Notes: a model not told the origin generated them from the sequence alone. DNA of 64,000 nt from Trichococcus pasteurii (GCF_900112935.1 NZ_FONM01000005.1:62001-126000); one strand, 5' to 3'. Numbered from the stretch's first letter, positions 34,202-42,795 are shown. Translations and numbers: made by a program.

Positions 34202-34306
34202 AACGGGTTCGTTCAGCCCTGAAAGAAATTTAGGAAATCTGGCCCTGAATGAGCATCGTAGAGCGCAATGGGTCAGATTTATCTAATTTCCGAAGGGCTA
34301 ACCCGT
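34202..34306 (+). repeat. Long structured foldback, probable relative of the tandem repeats
   Basis: Stacked helices are AACGGGTT/AACCCGT (34202-34209 with 34300-34306), AGCCCT/AGGGCT (34215-34220 with 34294-34299), GAAATtTAG/CTAATTTC (34225-34233 with 34283-34290) and AAATCTGGCCC/GGGTCAGATTT (34235-34245 with 34270-34280). As in units A-C, a few unpaired bases lie only on the 5' side between the two outer helices and the 3' strand is continuous. It shares GAAATTTAGGAA (34225-34236) with unit D (42572-42583). Confidence 0.6.
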
Positions 34307-34411
34307 GAAGCTAGCCATCATTTTGGATGCATGGAACATTTTGCAAACTTGTAAATCACTTTTGATGATGCACTTTTATATTCAAATTATTGAATACTTT
34401 CATTCAACATC

Positions 34412-34445
34412 AAAAAGGCTGATTCCGTGTGGGAGTCAGCCTTTT
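34412..34445. terminator. Bidirectional terminator between the radical SAM pair and the MFS gene
   Basis: AAAAGGCTGAtTCC pairs with GGaGTCAGCCTTTT, with A and T runs on the two sides, so it can serve both converging units. Confidence 0.75.
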
Positions 34446-34471
34446 GGGTAGGGAACAGAAAAAACATCGGA

Positions 34472-35707
34472 TCAATTGTCCTCCGTGCGCAGCATCAGCA
34501 CGCCTCCGATGATGAAGAGAATTGAAATGCTGGCGAGCCCGTTGCGCGAGTCGCCGGTCAATTGGCTCGTGAGCGCATATAGCGCCGGACCCATGATGGC
34601 GGCAAATTTGCCGAGGATATTGTAGAAACCGAAATATTCATTGGCGTTCTCCTTCGGCACAAGCTTGGCGAAATAGGAACGCGACAGTGCCTGGATACCG
34701 CCTTGCGAAGTTGCGACCAGCGCAGCGAGGATCCAGAATTCGACAGCAGTGGTCATCCGGAAAGCCAGCAGGCAGGCAAACAGATAAATGACGATGCCCA
34801 CCAAAATCATTTTTTTACTGCCGAAGCGCTTGGCCAGTACTCCGTAGAGGATCGTGAAAGGAAAAGACAGGATCGGGATCACCAGCACGGCGATCATCAG
34901 CACATCAGACACGACCCCGATACTGTCGCCGAAGACAGCTGCCATGTGGATGATTGTGTTCAGCCCGTCGATGTAAAAGAAGTAGGCGATCAGGAACAGG
35001 AACATTTTCTTGTGGCTGCGGATCTGATGCAGCGTTTGGAAAAGCCTGGCGAAACTGTCATGGATGATATGTTCGCTGGCCGGGACAAAATAGCGCTGTT
35101 TCACATTGCGCAGCATCGGGATCGTGAAGACGATCCACCAAAAAGCTGTGAACAGGAAGGAGGCTTTGATGGCAGTCGTCCTGGGAATGCCGATTTTCTC
35201 TCCAAACATGATCAGCAGGATCGAAAGCACAAACGGAATCGTACTGCCCCCGATGTAACCCATCGCAAATCCGTAAGTGGACACCCGATCCATCCGATCC
35301 TCTGTCGCGACATCCACCAGAAAGGCGTCATAGAAAATGTTAGCGCCCGAAAAGCCGATTGTCGTGAGCATATAAAAGGCAAGCAGCAGGCGCCAATCGT
35401 CCGTGAAGCTCAGTGCGGCGGTTGCGACAACGCCGATCAGGAAGAAACTTTTGAACAGCCGCATTTTCCATTTCGGATAATCACCGATCGTACCGAGGAT
35501 CGGGGCGAATACTGCTATAGCCAAAGTCGCGGCAGATGTCGCATAGCCCCAATAGGAATCCGCCAAATTCGGGGCTATGCCTACGCCGGTAGTGATCGAT
35601 TTATAAAAAAGCGGCAGAATGACCGAGGAGATGATTATGGAGTAGGCGGAATTTGCCCAATCGTACATGATCCAACTTTTTTCCTGCAACGAAAAACTTT
35701 TCAACAT
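34472..35707 (-). CDS. MFS transporter, UMF1 / Atg22-like family
   Basis: The 411-residue protein has twelve helices and begins with EKSWIMYDWANSAYSIIISSVILPLFY, the typical start of UMF1 (Atg22-like) permeases, followed by APILGTIGDYPKWKMRL, NIFYDAFLVDVA and GGIQALSRSYFAKLVPKENANEYFGFYN. Substrates of bacterial members are mostly unknown; the yeast relative exports amino acids from the vacuole. It is a single minus-strand gene with its own terminator. Confidence 0.88.
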   Translation of the reverse strand: MLKSFSLQEKSWIMYDWANSAYSIIISSVILPLFYKSITTGVGIAPNLADSYWGYATSAATLAIAVFAPILGTIGDYPKWKMRLFKSFFLIGVVATAALSFTDDWRLLLAFYMLTTIGFSGANIFYDAFLVDVATEDRMDRVSTYGFAMGYIGGSTIPFVLSILLIMFGEKIGIPRTTAIKASFLFTAFWWIVFTIPMLRNVKQRYFVPASEHIIHDSFARLFQTLHQIRSHKKMFLFLIAYFFYIDGLNTIIHMAAVFGDSIGVVSDVLMIAVLVIPILSFPFTILYGVLAKRFGSKKMILVGIVIYLFACLLAFRMTTAVEFWILAALVATSQGGIQALSRSYFAKLVPKENANEYFGFYNILGKFAAIMGPALYALTSQLTGDSRNGLASISILFIIGGVLMLRTEDN

Positions 35708-35882
35708 GGCTTCCGCCTCCGATCATAAAAGTTGATAACGCTCTCATTTGCTTGTAATTTATTTATATCAGTTGTTGGGTGATAGCACAAGCCCCAAACC
35801 AGTCAAGCAGCCTATCTTTTCGGGAAAAAAGAAAATCATGGTAAAATTCAGCTATAGAGAACAGAATGGGGGAAGGGAAGTC

Positions 35883-36407
35883 ATGGCCAAATATGAACGC
35901 CCGGAATACACAGTACTGCTGTCTGAGGAGCCATTCGAATTGCGGGAATACCGCGATTTTTACATCGTGGAATACGAAAACGCCAATGATCCGGATGTTG
36001 ACAGCGGATTCGGCACCTTGTTCCGCTACATTTCAAAAGACAATCAGGCCAATCGAAAAATCAGCATGACTGTACCGGTTATCCAGGAAATGTCGGAAGA
36101 ACGCACGAAGATGGCATTTGTTGTCCCTAAGGCGGAATGGGAGGATATTCCGCAGCCCAACAGTCCTGCGCTGACCGTAAAAAAATTCGCCAACGGCCTT
36201 TTTGCGGTCATCCAATACGGCGGTTATTCGAATGATCGGAAAGAGCGTGACATGCTGGAGAAGCTGGCGCAGTGGGTGCAGGAGAAAAAGTACCAGCCTG
36301 CTTCGAACTATATGCTGGCGTCCTTCAACGCCCCGTTCGTGCCGCCGATGTTCCGGCATAACGAAATCATGGTGCGGGTCGCAACGGATCAGGAGTCTAC
36401 CAAGTAA
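35883..36407 (+). CDS. SOUL-type heme-binding protein
   Basis: The 174-residue protein matches the SOUL/HBP family: PEYTVLLSEEPFELREYRDFYIVEYE, FGTLFRYISKDNQANRKISMTVPVI, FAVIQYGGYSNDRKERDMLEKLAQWVQEK and SNYMLASFNAPFVPPMFRHNEIMVRV. Members bind tetrapyrroles weakly; the bacterial role is unknown. The start at 35883 has GGGGGAAGGGA upstream; longer in-frame starts lack a site. A TspO-like protein and two radical SAM enzymes of tetrapyrrole-related type also lie in this window, but not adjacent. Confidence 0.85.
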   Translation: MAKYERPEYTVLLSEEPFELREYRDFYIVEYENANDPDVDSGFGTLFRYISKDNQANRKISMTVPVIQEMSEERTKMAFVVPKAEWEDIPQPNSPALTVKKFANGLFAVIQYGGYSNDRKERDMLEKLAQWVQEKKYQPASNYMLASFNAPFVPPMFRHNEIMVRVATDQESTK

Positions 36408-36476
36408 ATACTGGACAATTCGGTGTTCCTTTTGTATCGTATCGGGGGAACACACTTAGCAAAAGGGGATAAATGG

Positions 36477-37049
36477 ATGAAAAATTTAAGAAGCGTCATG
36501 AAGGGCTTGTTCGCACTCTTGGCAATCATTTTGGCCGTATCGGTCAATGGGGTCGATTCGCTTTTCGAGGATCAAACACCTGACTCTTCGATCAGCATCG
36601 CCTCCAGCAGCTCGCAAGCAATTGAAGAAGGCATCCAAGAAACTAGCCCACAAAATGAGACGCAGGAATCGGCCGAAATAGTAACCAGCAACAGTGTCAC
36701 GGAAGGGCAGCCCTATTCCACGAAAGACGAAGTGGCGGCCTACATCCACCAGTTCAACGAGCTGCCGCCCAACTATCTGACGAAGGATGAAGCCGAAGCA
36801 TTGGGCTGGGACAACTCTGAAGGCAACTTGTGGGAAGTGACGGATGGGATGTCCATCGGCGGTGATTTCTTCGGCAATCGGGAGGGACTGCTTCCGAAGA
36901 AATCAGGCAGGACCTATTACGAGGCCGACATCGATTATGACGGCGGCTACCGCGGGGCGGAGCGCATCGTATACTCGAATGACGGACTGATTTTTTACAC
37001 GGATAATCATTATGAATCGTTCGAACAGCTTTACGGGGAGGGGGATTGA
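36477..37049 (+). CDS. Secreted barnase-type ribonuclease
   Basis: The 190-residue protein has a signal peptide (residues 1-25), a Ser/Glu/Gln-rich linker to about residue 78, and a barnase-like catalytic domain. Catalytic residues can be matched as Glu149 (TYYEADIDY), an Arg in YRGAERIVYS (159 or 163) and His178 (TDNHYESF). It should be an extracellular guanyl-preferring RNase. AAAAGGGG precedes the ATG at 36477. The barstar gene begins at its stop codon, giving an enzyme-inhibitor pair. Confidence 0.88.
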   Translation: MKNLRSVMKGLFALLAIILAVSVNGVDSLFEDQTPDSSISIASSSSQAIEEGIQETSPQNETQESAEIVTSNSVTEGQPYSTKDEVAAYIHQFNELPPNYLTKDEAEALGWDNSEGNLWEVTDGMSIGGDFFGNREGLLPKKSGRTYYEADIDYDGGYRGAERIVYSNDGLIFYTDNHYESFEQLYGEGD

Positions 37050-37340
37050 TTGAAGATGGAAATCATCCGTTTGGAAGGCAGGGAAATGACCGGCCGAAAA
37101 GCAACGCATGCCTATCTGAAAAAGAAATTGCACCTCCCCGAATATTACGGCAATAACCTGGATGCCTTGTGGGATTGTCTGACGACCGATTTTTCCGGGA
37201 AAATGATCATCCTGAATGATCCGCAAACCGTTAAAAGCCAACTCGGCGACTACGGATACTCCTTGGTGAGCTTGTTCAAGGAAGTTGCCGCAACCAACTC
37301 CGCCATCCGTTTGATCCTGGCCTACCCACTCCGAAGTTGA
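37050..37340 (+). CDS. Barstar-family ribonuclease inhibitor
   Basis: The 96-residue protein matches barstar: EIIRLEGREM, then YLKKKLHLPEYYGNNLDALWDCLTTDF, the helix 2 region that plugs the barnase active site, and a C-terminal IRLILAY strand. It stays in the cytosol to block the neighbouring RNase before export. The SD run GGGGAGGGGG fits a TTG start at 37050 (8 bases) better than the ATG at 37056 (14 bases); either adds only two residues. It directly abuts the RNase stop. Confidence 0.88.
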   Translation: MKMEIIRLEGREMTGRKATHAYLKKKLHLPEYYGNNLDALWDCLTTDFSGKMIILNDPQTVKSQLGDYGYSLVSLFKEVAATNSAIRLILAYPLRS

Positions 37341-37399
37341 TCCAAACCAACGAGCTGGGCAATACCCGATTGTCAACCTAAAACTAAGGCTCAAAGCAA

Positions 37400-37432
37400 A
37401 AAAAGACGATTCGTACAGAATCGTCTTTTTTT
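37400..37432 (+). terminator. Terminator after the barnase-barstar pair
   Basis: AAAAAGACGATTC pairs with GAATCGTCTTTTT around GTACA, followed by TT. Confidence 0.85.
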
Positions 37433-37528
37433 GCGGTTTTGTCAATTTCCGAACGAAAAATTCTTTCCTTGATTGTCAACCAGGCGTATAGTTGACTGTA
37501 TGGCTAGACAAGTCAATGGGGTGATCAG

Positions 37529-38065
37529 ATGGAAAAAAGGAAAGTCAGAGTCTACATCGCAGCCAGTCTGGATGGCTACATCGCGCATTCGGACGGAAAT
37601 ATCGATTGGCTCGAAAGTGTCGCCAGACCGGATGAAGATTACGGTTATGCCGCTTTCATCGAAACGATAGACACAGTCATCATGGGGCGGAAGACCTACG
37701 AAAAAGTGCTGTCTTTCGGCGGGGAGTTCCCGCATGCAGGCCGGGAATGCTATGTACTTTCCCGGGCAGAACGCACTCCTGATGGTCAGATCCATTTTTA
37801 CAGCGGACCGGCAGAAGAGCTGTTGGATCAGATCCGGAGCAAACCCGGCAAGGACATCTTTATCGATGGCGGGTCCGAAGCGATCGCCCTGTTCCGTGAA
37901 AAGTGGCTGATCGACAGCTACACCATATCCATCATCCCGATGCTGCTCGGCGAAGGCATTCCGTTGTTCAAAGAGAACGACAAGGAGCAACCTTTGAAAC
38001 TGGTGGAAGCAACCACATTCGATTCAGGTTTGGTTCAGCTCACTTACGAACCGATCAATGGATAA
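37529..38065 (+). CDS. Dihydrofolate reductase-like (RibD C-terminal) protein
   Basis: The 178-residue protein has the RibD-C / DHFR-like fold: VYIAASLDGYIAHSDGNIDWL, DTVIMGRKTYEKVL, DIFIDGGSEAIALFREKWLIDSY and ISIIPMLLGEGIPLF. It should bind NADPH and reduce a pterin- or pyrimidine-like substrate, but these stand-alone members are not the folate-pathway DHFR. The start at 37529 lies 9 bases after GGGGTGA. It converges on the AlkD-like gene with a 12-base gap. Confidence 0.88.
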   Translation: MEKRKVRVYIAASLDGYIAHSDGNIDWLESVARPDEDYGYAAFIETIDTVIMGRKTYEKVLSFGGEFPHAGRECYVLSRAERTPDGQIHFYSGPAEELLDQIRSKPGKDIFIDGGSEAIALFREKWLIDSYTISIIPMLLGEGIPLFKENDKEQPLKLVEATTFDSGLVQLTYEPING

Positions 38066-38077
38066 GAGCTTACCAGC

Positions 38078-38734
38078 TCAGACATACTTGCTGCCTTCCC
38101 TGATGCTCAGGTTGGAAAGATCATTCTTATGTACGGAAAGGAAGGCGCGCACCCAATCGGGATTCGTTTTGCTGAAATCGCGCAGGCACCAACCGATGGC
38201 TTTATTGATGAAGAATTCCTTTTGGTTAAGATTATTTTTGATGATTTCTTCCAATAACGCGGTATCCGTCTTTTCTTTGAAGCCGAGTTGATGATCGATG
38301 GCAACTCGACGCAGCCAGATGTCATCCGCCTCGCTCCATTCCAACAGGATCGGCTTGCATTCCGGATAACGTTGGACAATCGATCCGACAACCCCGTCCA
38401 AGCCATCGACGGTATCCCACCAAGATTTTGTCTGGATGTATTGCTTCAATTTAGGCAAGTCTTCCGGACCGAGGCAAGCCTGAATCGCCAAAAGATAGTC
38501 GACACCGGCATACTGGAATTCACGTTCATCTCGCTTGAAGCATTGGTCGACGAAATCGAAGTCGACGATTTTTTCTTTTTTTGCGGTCGCAAGAAATTTT
38601 TTATAGGCTGCTTTCCGCGGACCCGTTGGGATACCCAGGAACGGGAATTGATTCCGCATATAGGCAGACATCTGGGGGGCGCGTTCTTCATCGCGCAACG
38701 CCAGCAAAGATTCAAAAATGCCATCATACCACAT
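38078..38734 (-). CDS. AlkD-like DNA alkylation repair protein
   Basis: The 218-residue all-helical protein matches AlkD-type DNA glycosylases built from HEAT-like repeats that remove alkylated purines: FLGIPTGPRKAAYKKFL, EFQYAGVDYLL, SWWDTVDGLDGVVGS and IWLRRVAIDHQLGFK, with the Trp/Asp/Arg residues of the DNA-facing cleft. GAAAGGCAGG precedes the start. It is a single-gene unit between the RibD-C and hydrolase genes. Confidence 0.85.
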   Translation of the reverse strand: MWYDGIFESLLALRDEERAPQMSAYMRNQFPFLGIPTGPRKAAYKKFLATAKKEKIVDFDFVDQCFKRDEREFQYAGVDYLLAIQACLGPEDLPKLKQYIQTKSWWDTVDGLDGVVGSIVQRYPECKPILLEWSEADDIWLRRVAIDHQLGFKEKTDTALLEEIIKNNLNQKEFFINKAIGWCLRDFSKTNPDWVRAFLSVHKNDLSNLSIREGSKYV

Positions 38735-38840
38735 GGTGTTAACCTGCCTTTCTGAGGTGGATGCGACTCATAAGTCACTCATCATGATTACTTTAGAATA
38801 GTTTCCAGAAAAGTGCAAACTGGATCCAAAGGAGGATACT

Positions 38841-39599
38841 ATGGTAAATAACAGAAAATCCAGCTGGCTCCGAAAATGGCTGATCGGTTTGGCTGTGCTT
38901 ACAGTGATTGCTGCAGGTGCATTCTTTTGGTACGTGAATGATTACTACCAAGCAACGACGGATGCGGTCGAGGCGCTGCAGTCGGATGAATCGGTTACCA
39001 TCACCGAAACCGATGACGCGATCACCTTTGCGCCGAATGGAGAAGATCCGGAAGAAGGCGTCATCTTTTATCCGGGCGGAAAAGTGGAAGCAGAAGCCTA
39101 TGCGCCTTTGCTGCGCAGGTTGGCCGAAGCGGACTTGTTGGTGGTAATCGTCAAGATGCCTTTCCATTTGGCGGTCTTTGATGCGGATGCGGCTGAAGCG
39201 ATCATGGCACAGGAAAATGGGGTCGAGGATTGGTATCTCGCCGGGCATTCCTTGGGCGGCGTCATGGCCTCCAGTTTTGCGGCCGACCAATCTGATGAAG
39301 TTGCTGGCCTAATTTTCTTGGCATCCTATCCGTCCGGTGATTTAATCGACGTACCGTTTCCGGTCCTTTCCATCTATGGATCGGAAGACGAAGTCCTGAA
39401 CCGCGAAAGCTACGACGAAGCGCAAGGGAAGCTGCCGGATGACTACACGGAAATCGTGCTGGCTGGCGGCAATCATGGCCAGTTTGGCGATTACGGATCA
39501 CAATCAGGCGATGGAACAGCAACCATTTCCACCGTTCAGCAGCAAAAGCAGACGGTTGAAGCCATCACAGCATTCATCGAAAACAGCCACCAGCAATAA
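38841..39599 (+). CDS. Membrane-anchored alpha/beta hydrolase
   Basis: The 252-residue protein has an N-terminal membrane anchor (about residues 13-32, IGLAVLTVIAAGAFFWYV) and an extracytoplasmic alpha/beta hydrolase domain. The nucleophile elbow is GHSLGG, the acid is probably in GSEDEVLN, and the His is in GGNHGQFGDYG. A lipase/esterase-like role outside the membrane is likely; the substrate is unknown. AAAGGAGG precedes the ATG. Confidence 0.85.
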   Translation: MVNNRKSSWLRKWLIGLAVLTVIAAGAFFWYVNDYYQATTDAVEALQSDESVTITETDDAITFAPNGEDPEEGVIFYPGGKVEAEAYAPLLRRLAEADLLVVIVKMPFHLAVFDADAAEAIMAQENGVEDWYLAGHSLGGVMASSFAADQSDEVAGLIFLASYPSGDLIDVPFPVLSIYGSEDEVLNRESYDEAQGKLPDDYTEIVLAGGNHGQFGDYGSQSGDGTATISTVQQQKQTVEAITAFIENSHQQ

Positions 39600-39647
39600 T
39601 GCAGCGGATCAAACAATACGTGAGATTTGCATGAAGGGAAGACAAAT

Positions 39648-40259
39648 ATGACAGAAATAACGATGGCGAAAATGAGCCAATTATCGGAAACACAAAAAGA
39701 GGAAGTCAGAAAAATTTTCGTCACCAGCTACTATAAGGACATGAAGACGCTGCATCGCGATACCGAGCGCTTGCTTGGCGGATTCCGCAGACTGCTGCAG
39801 GAGGACCTGATCCGAGTTGCGATGGACGGGGATCGCCCGGTCGCGATGGTGGGTTGTTCGACCAACAAGCGCCGTGCGATGGAAGTGAACAAAGAGGATT
39901 TCTTGTCCAACTTCGGATTTATCTGGGGACATGTCGGTTATTTCAGTTTTCGCAAAGAATACGGCGAGCCACTGGCCATCGACGATGACACGCTCTATTT
40001 TGAATGCGTGGCGACGAATGAGGCAGACCGGCGTCAAGGCGTTGCCGGACAGATGCTGCTCAATCTGATCGAAACCGAACCTTACAAAACCTTCGCTTTG
40101 GATGTCGTCGACAGCAACGGGCGGGCACAAAGTGTTTATGAACGGATCGGCTTTCGCGAAATGCATCGGAAAAAATCCTGGATCGGAAAAATTTTCATGG
40201 ACTACTCGGAAAGCATTTGGATGAGCCGTCCGAAGCATTTGCCGGGAGTACCGGAATAA
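39648..40259 (+). CDS. GNAT-family N-acetyltransferase
   Basis: The 203-residue protein has the GNAT acetyl-CoA motif in FECVATNEADRRQGVAGQMLLNLIE and the following LDVVDSNGRAQSVYERIGFREMHRK. The N-terminal 90 residues are longer than in minimal GNATs. The acceptor is unknown. The start at 39648 has GAAGGGAAGA upstream. It lies 48 bases after the hydrolase gene and before the argS leader. Confidence 0.82.
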   Translation: MTEITMAKMSQLSETQKEEVRKIFVTSYYKDMKTLHRDTERLLGGFRRLLQEDLIRVAMDGDRPVAMVGCSTNKRRAMEVNKEDFLSNFGFIWGHVGYFSFRKEYGEPLAIDDDTLYFECVATNEADRRQGVAGQMLLNLIETEPYKTFALDVVDSNGRAQSVYERIGFREMHRKKSWIGKIFMDYSESIWMSRPKHLPGVPE

Positions 40260-40279
40260 CGGGGCAGCAAAAAATCAGT

Positions 40280-40308
40280 TAGACAAACAGCGCCAATTTT
40301 GATATAGT
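40280..40308 (+). promoter_or_regulatory. argS promoter
   Basis: TAGACA (40280-40285), a 17-base spacer and TATAGT (40303-40308) lie just before the T-box leader. Confidence 0.6.
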
Positions 40309-40336
40309 GATACAGATAGTAACCACATTCATTGAT

Positions 40337-40627
40337 GAAGAAAGTACTTCGAGCAATGTTCACAGCGAGCGGGGAAGGTGGAAGCCCGCAATGGAGCGAA
40401 GAAGGAAACGCACTTCAGAGAAAATGACTCGAAAACAAGCGCAGTCCTCTGTTCATCGGACAGATCGTAAGGAACGTTTGTGAGTAGCGTCATTCGGTTT
40501 AGCCCCGTTAGCGGTTCAAAAGGATAAACTAATCAGAGCCCATCTGTGTTGCTTTATCGAATTAGAGTGGTACCACGGATGTTCGTCTCTATTTTGCCAG
40601 GGCAGAATAGGGGCTTTTTTTATCGTT
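40337..40627 (+). promoter_or_regulatory. T-box leader of argS (Arg specifier CGC)
   Basis: The leader between the promoter and argS has the T-box sequence AGAGTGGTACCACGG (40564-40578), followed by a terminator CTATTtTGCC / GGCAgAATAG with a T run (40589-40620). Stem I closes with GAAG (40337-40340) and CTTC; the specifier loop holds AAAGTA on the 5' side and GGAAACGCA on the 3' side, which places the specifier codon CGC (Arg) at 40409-40411. Uncharged tRNA-Arg should favour the antiterminator and switch argS on. Confidence 0.9.
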
Positions 40628-40713
40628 ATCGCGCATTGTGATCCCTAAGAGAAGATACGTGATCCATTCATTGTGTGGATTAGCAGAGGCATATAATAAA
40701 GGAGCAGAAAAAT

Positions 40714-42411
40714 ATGGATTATAAAAAGATTGTTGCTGAAGAGATTCAAAAGCTGGTACCGGAGCATTTAAGCTACGACCAAGTGTACCAATTGCTGGAA
40801 GTACCCAAATATGCAGAACACGGGGACGTTGCATTTCCGGCATTCGCACTGGCGAAAGCACTGCGCAAAGCACCGCAAGCAATCGCCGGAGATTTGGCGG
40901 CACAACTGAACCATCCTTACATTGCGAAGGTGGAAGCAGTAGGCCCGTACGTCAACCTTTTCCTTGAAAAAGCAGCCGTTACAAATGCAGTCCTGCATGA
41001 AATTGCTGCCGAGAAGCATGCATTCGGAACAGCCGATATCGGCAAAGGCGGCAATGTTCCGATCGATATGTCCTCGCCGAATATCGCGAAACCGATCTCG
41101 ATGGGCCATTTGCGTTCAACAGTAATCGGAAATTCTTTGGCCAACATCATGAAAAAAGTCGGCTTCAACCCGATCAAAATTAACCACTTGGGCGACTGGG
41201 GAACGCAATTCGGCAAGTTGATCGTCGCCTACAAATTGTGGGGCAATGAGGAGAAAGTCAAAGCTGAGCCGATCAACGAATTGCTGACTCTGTACGTGCG
41301 TTTCCATTCGGAAGCAGAAACAGACGATACTTTGAACGACGAAGCCCGCGCCTGGTTCAAGAAATTGGAAGACGGCGATGAAGAAGCTTTGCATCTTTGG
41401 GAGTGGTTCCGTTCCGAATCGCTGCAGGAATTCATGAAAATCTACGATATGTTGGGGATCACGTTCGATTCCTTCAACGGCGAAGCTTTCTATAATGACA
41501 AGATGGATGAAGTCGTTGAGCTGTTGGACAAAGCCGGCATCCTGACCCAGGACCGCGGAGCAACCATCGTCGATCTGGAAAAATACAACTTGAATCCGGC
41601 TTTGATCAAGAAATCGGACGGCGCAACGCTGTACATCACCCGCGACTTGGCTGCGGCGATTTACCGCAAACGCAATTATGATTTTGCGATGTCCCTGTAT
41701 GCAGTCGGCAATGAGCAAAGCAATCATTTCAAACAACTGAAAGCCGTATTGAAAGAGTTGGGCTACGACTGGGCAGAAAACATGCACCACATCCCATTCG
41801 GTCTGATCACGCAAGGCGGCAAGAAACTGTCGACTCGTCAAGGGAAAGTCATCCTGCTTGAGGAAGTACTGAACGAAGCGACCGAGCTTTCCTTGAAACA
41901 GATCAACGAGAAGAATCCGACTCTGGAAGACAAAGAAGCAGTCGCCAAAGCAGTCGGCATCGGCGCCGTCGTTTTCCATGACCTGAAAAATGACCGTCTG
42001 AACAATTTCGACTTCGATTTGGAGGAAGTCGTGCAATTCGAAGGCGAAACAGGCCCATACGTACAATACACAAATGCACGCGGCTTGAGCATTTTGCGCA
42101 AAGCGGCAGTCGAACTGGACACGACCGAAGCTGCTGATCTTGGTTTGGATGACGCGTACGCATGGGAAGTCGTGAAACTGTTGAACAGTTTCCCTGAAAT
42201 CATCCAACAAGCCTACGAAAAATTCGAGCCATCGGTGATCGCGAAATACACGCTCCACTTGTCCCAAGCATTCAATAAATATTACGGCAACACAAAAGTG
42301 CTGGTAGAAGACGATAAACGCAACGCCCGCCTGGCATTAGTCCAATCCGTAGCCACAGTCCTGCAAGAAGGCCTAAGACTCCTAGGAGTCCAATCCCCAG
42401 AAAAAATGTAG
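40714..42411 (+). CDS. argS: Arginyl-tRNA synthetase
   Basis: ArgRS charges tRNA-Arg in the cytosol. The 565-residue class I synthetase has the N-terminal Add-1 domain (1-100), the HIGH-type motif [17 protein letters not shown] (about 118-134), the KMSK-type motif KKLSTRQGK (about 370) and the DALR anticodon-binding domain at the C-terminus ([19 protein letters not shown]). Regulation is by the upstream T-box. Its TAG stop is the first triplet of structured repeat unit C. Confidence 0.96.
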   Translation: MDYKKIVAEEIQKLVPEHLSYDQVYQLLEVPKYAEHGDVAFPAFALAKALRKAPQAIAGDLAAQLNHPYIAKVEAVGPYVNLFLEKAAVTNAVLHEIAAEKHAFGTADIGKGGNVPIDMSSPNIAKPISMGHLRSTVIGNSLANIMKKVGFNPIKINHLGDWGTQFGKLIVAYKLWGNEEKVKAEPINELLTLYVRFHSEAETDDTLNDEARAWFKKLEDGDEEALHLWEWFRSESLQEFMKIYDMLGITFDSFNGEAFYNDKMDEVVELLDKAGILTQDRGATIVDLEKYNLNPALIKKSDGATLYITRDLAAAIYRKRNYDFAMSLYAVGNEQSNHFKQLKAVLKELGYDWAENMHHIPFGLITQGGKKLSTRQGKVILLEEVLNEATELSLKQINEKNPTLEDKEAVAKAVGIGAVVFHDLKNDRLNNFDFDLEEVVQFEGETGPYVQYTNARGLSILRKAAVELDTTEAADLGLDDAYAWEVVKLLNSFPEIIQQAYEKFEPSVIAKYTLHLSQAFNKYYGNTKVLVEDDKRNARLALVQSVATVLQEGLRLLGVQSPEKM

Positions 42412-42530
42412 GATGAGATGATTCGCGGTTAGAGTTCGAGCACTAAGAGGACAAACACAAAGCGGACGCTTTTTGTCCGCGTGTGGTTGTCAGCTTAGGC
42501 GGAGAACTCTGCGAATCAGAACTCGACTAT
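42409..42530 (+). repeat. Structured repeat unit C
   Basis: The unit starts on the argS TAG stop. Helices are TGATTCGC 42419-42426 with GCGAATCA 42511-42518; AGAGTTC 42431-42437 with GAACTCT 42504-42510; CTAAG 42443-42447 with CTTAG 42494-42498; CAAACAC 42452-42458 with GTGGTTG 42483-42489 (one mismatch); and GCGGAC 42462-42467 with GTCCGC 42475-42480. The loop strings GAGCACTAAGAGGA and TGTCAGCTTAGGCGGA match unit A, while the second and fourth helices have changed on both strands. Confidence 0.8.
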
Positions 42531-42721
42531 GTAGAGCGAGATGAATCCCGCTCTAGGAATCGAGCACTAACGAAATTTAGGAACAACCAGCCTGGTTTTG
42601 GCTGGATGGGCCTAAATAGCGTTAGGCACTCAAACGTCACAGTGCGACGTTTGAGGTCTTTCGCAATGTTTGTGCTGAACCTAATGACGCACCGTTTGTT
42701 AGGGATTCAGAACGCGTTTGC
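42531..42721 (+). repeat. Structured repeat unit D, enlarged and branched
   Basis: The unit starts GTAGAGCGAGATGA and ends CAGAACGCGTTT like unit B. The outer helix is TGAATCCC 42542-42549 with GGGATTCA 42702-42709. Inside are GAGCACTAACG, a hairpin with CTAACG/CGTTAG, ATTTAGG/CCTAAAT and CCAGCC/GGCTGG (42567-42625), and a second perfect hairpin CTCAAACGTC/GACGTTTGAG (42629-42655). It is about 70 bases longer than A-C. Confidence 0.7.
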
Positions 42722-42739
42722 GTAGGATGAGATGATTCG
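42722..42739 (+). repeat. Truncated repeat start, exact copy of 42408-42425
   Basis: GTAGGATGAGATGATTCG occurs exactly at 42408-42425 and again here, 314 bases later, then passes into a terminator. The arrangement matches the truncated third start at 6550. Confidence 0.85.
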
Positions 42740-42761
42740 TCCTTCTTCAAAATCAAAACCG

Positions 42762-42795
42762 CCTAAAATTATGCATATAGTTTTAGGTTTTTTGA
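42762..42795 (+). terminator. Terminator ending the argS transcript and repeats
   Basis: CCTAAAA pairs with TTTTAGG around TTATGCATATAG, followed by a T run. Between it and the CLC start at 42835 only the ribosome site AAGAAGGG is visible. Confidence 0.65.

Noticed and set aside
41116-42267. Minus-strand open frame of 383 codons opposite argS
   Set aside because: argS on the plus strand is unmistakable; the frame is a by-product of its codon use.
42409-42740. Possible integron attC sites in the structured repeats
   Set aside because: The palindromes lack the RYYYAAC / GTTRRRY core pairs in the right places, and no integrase or gene cassettes are present.
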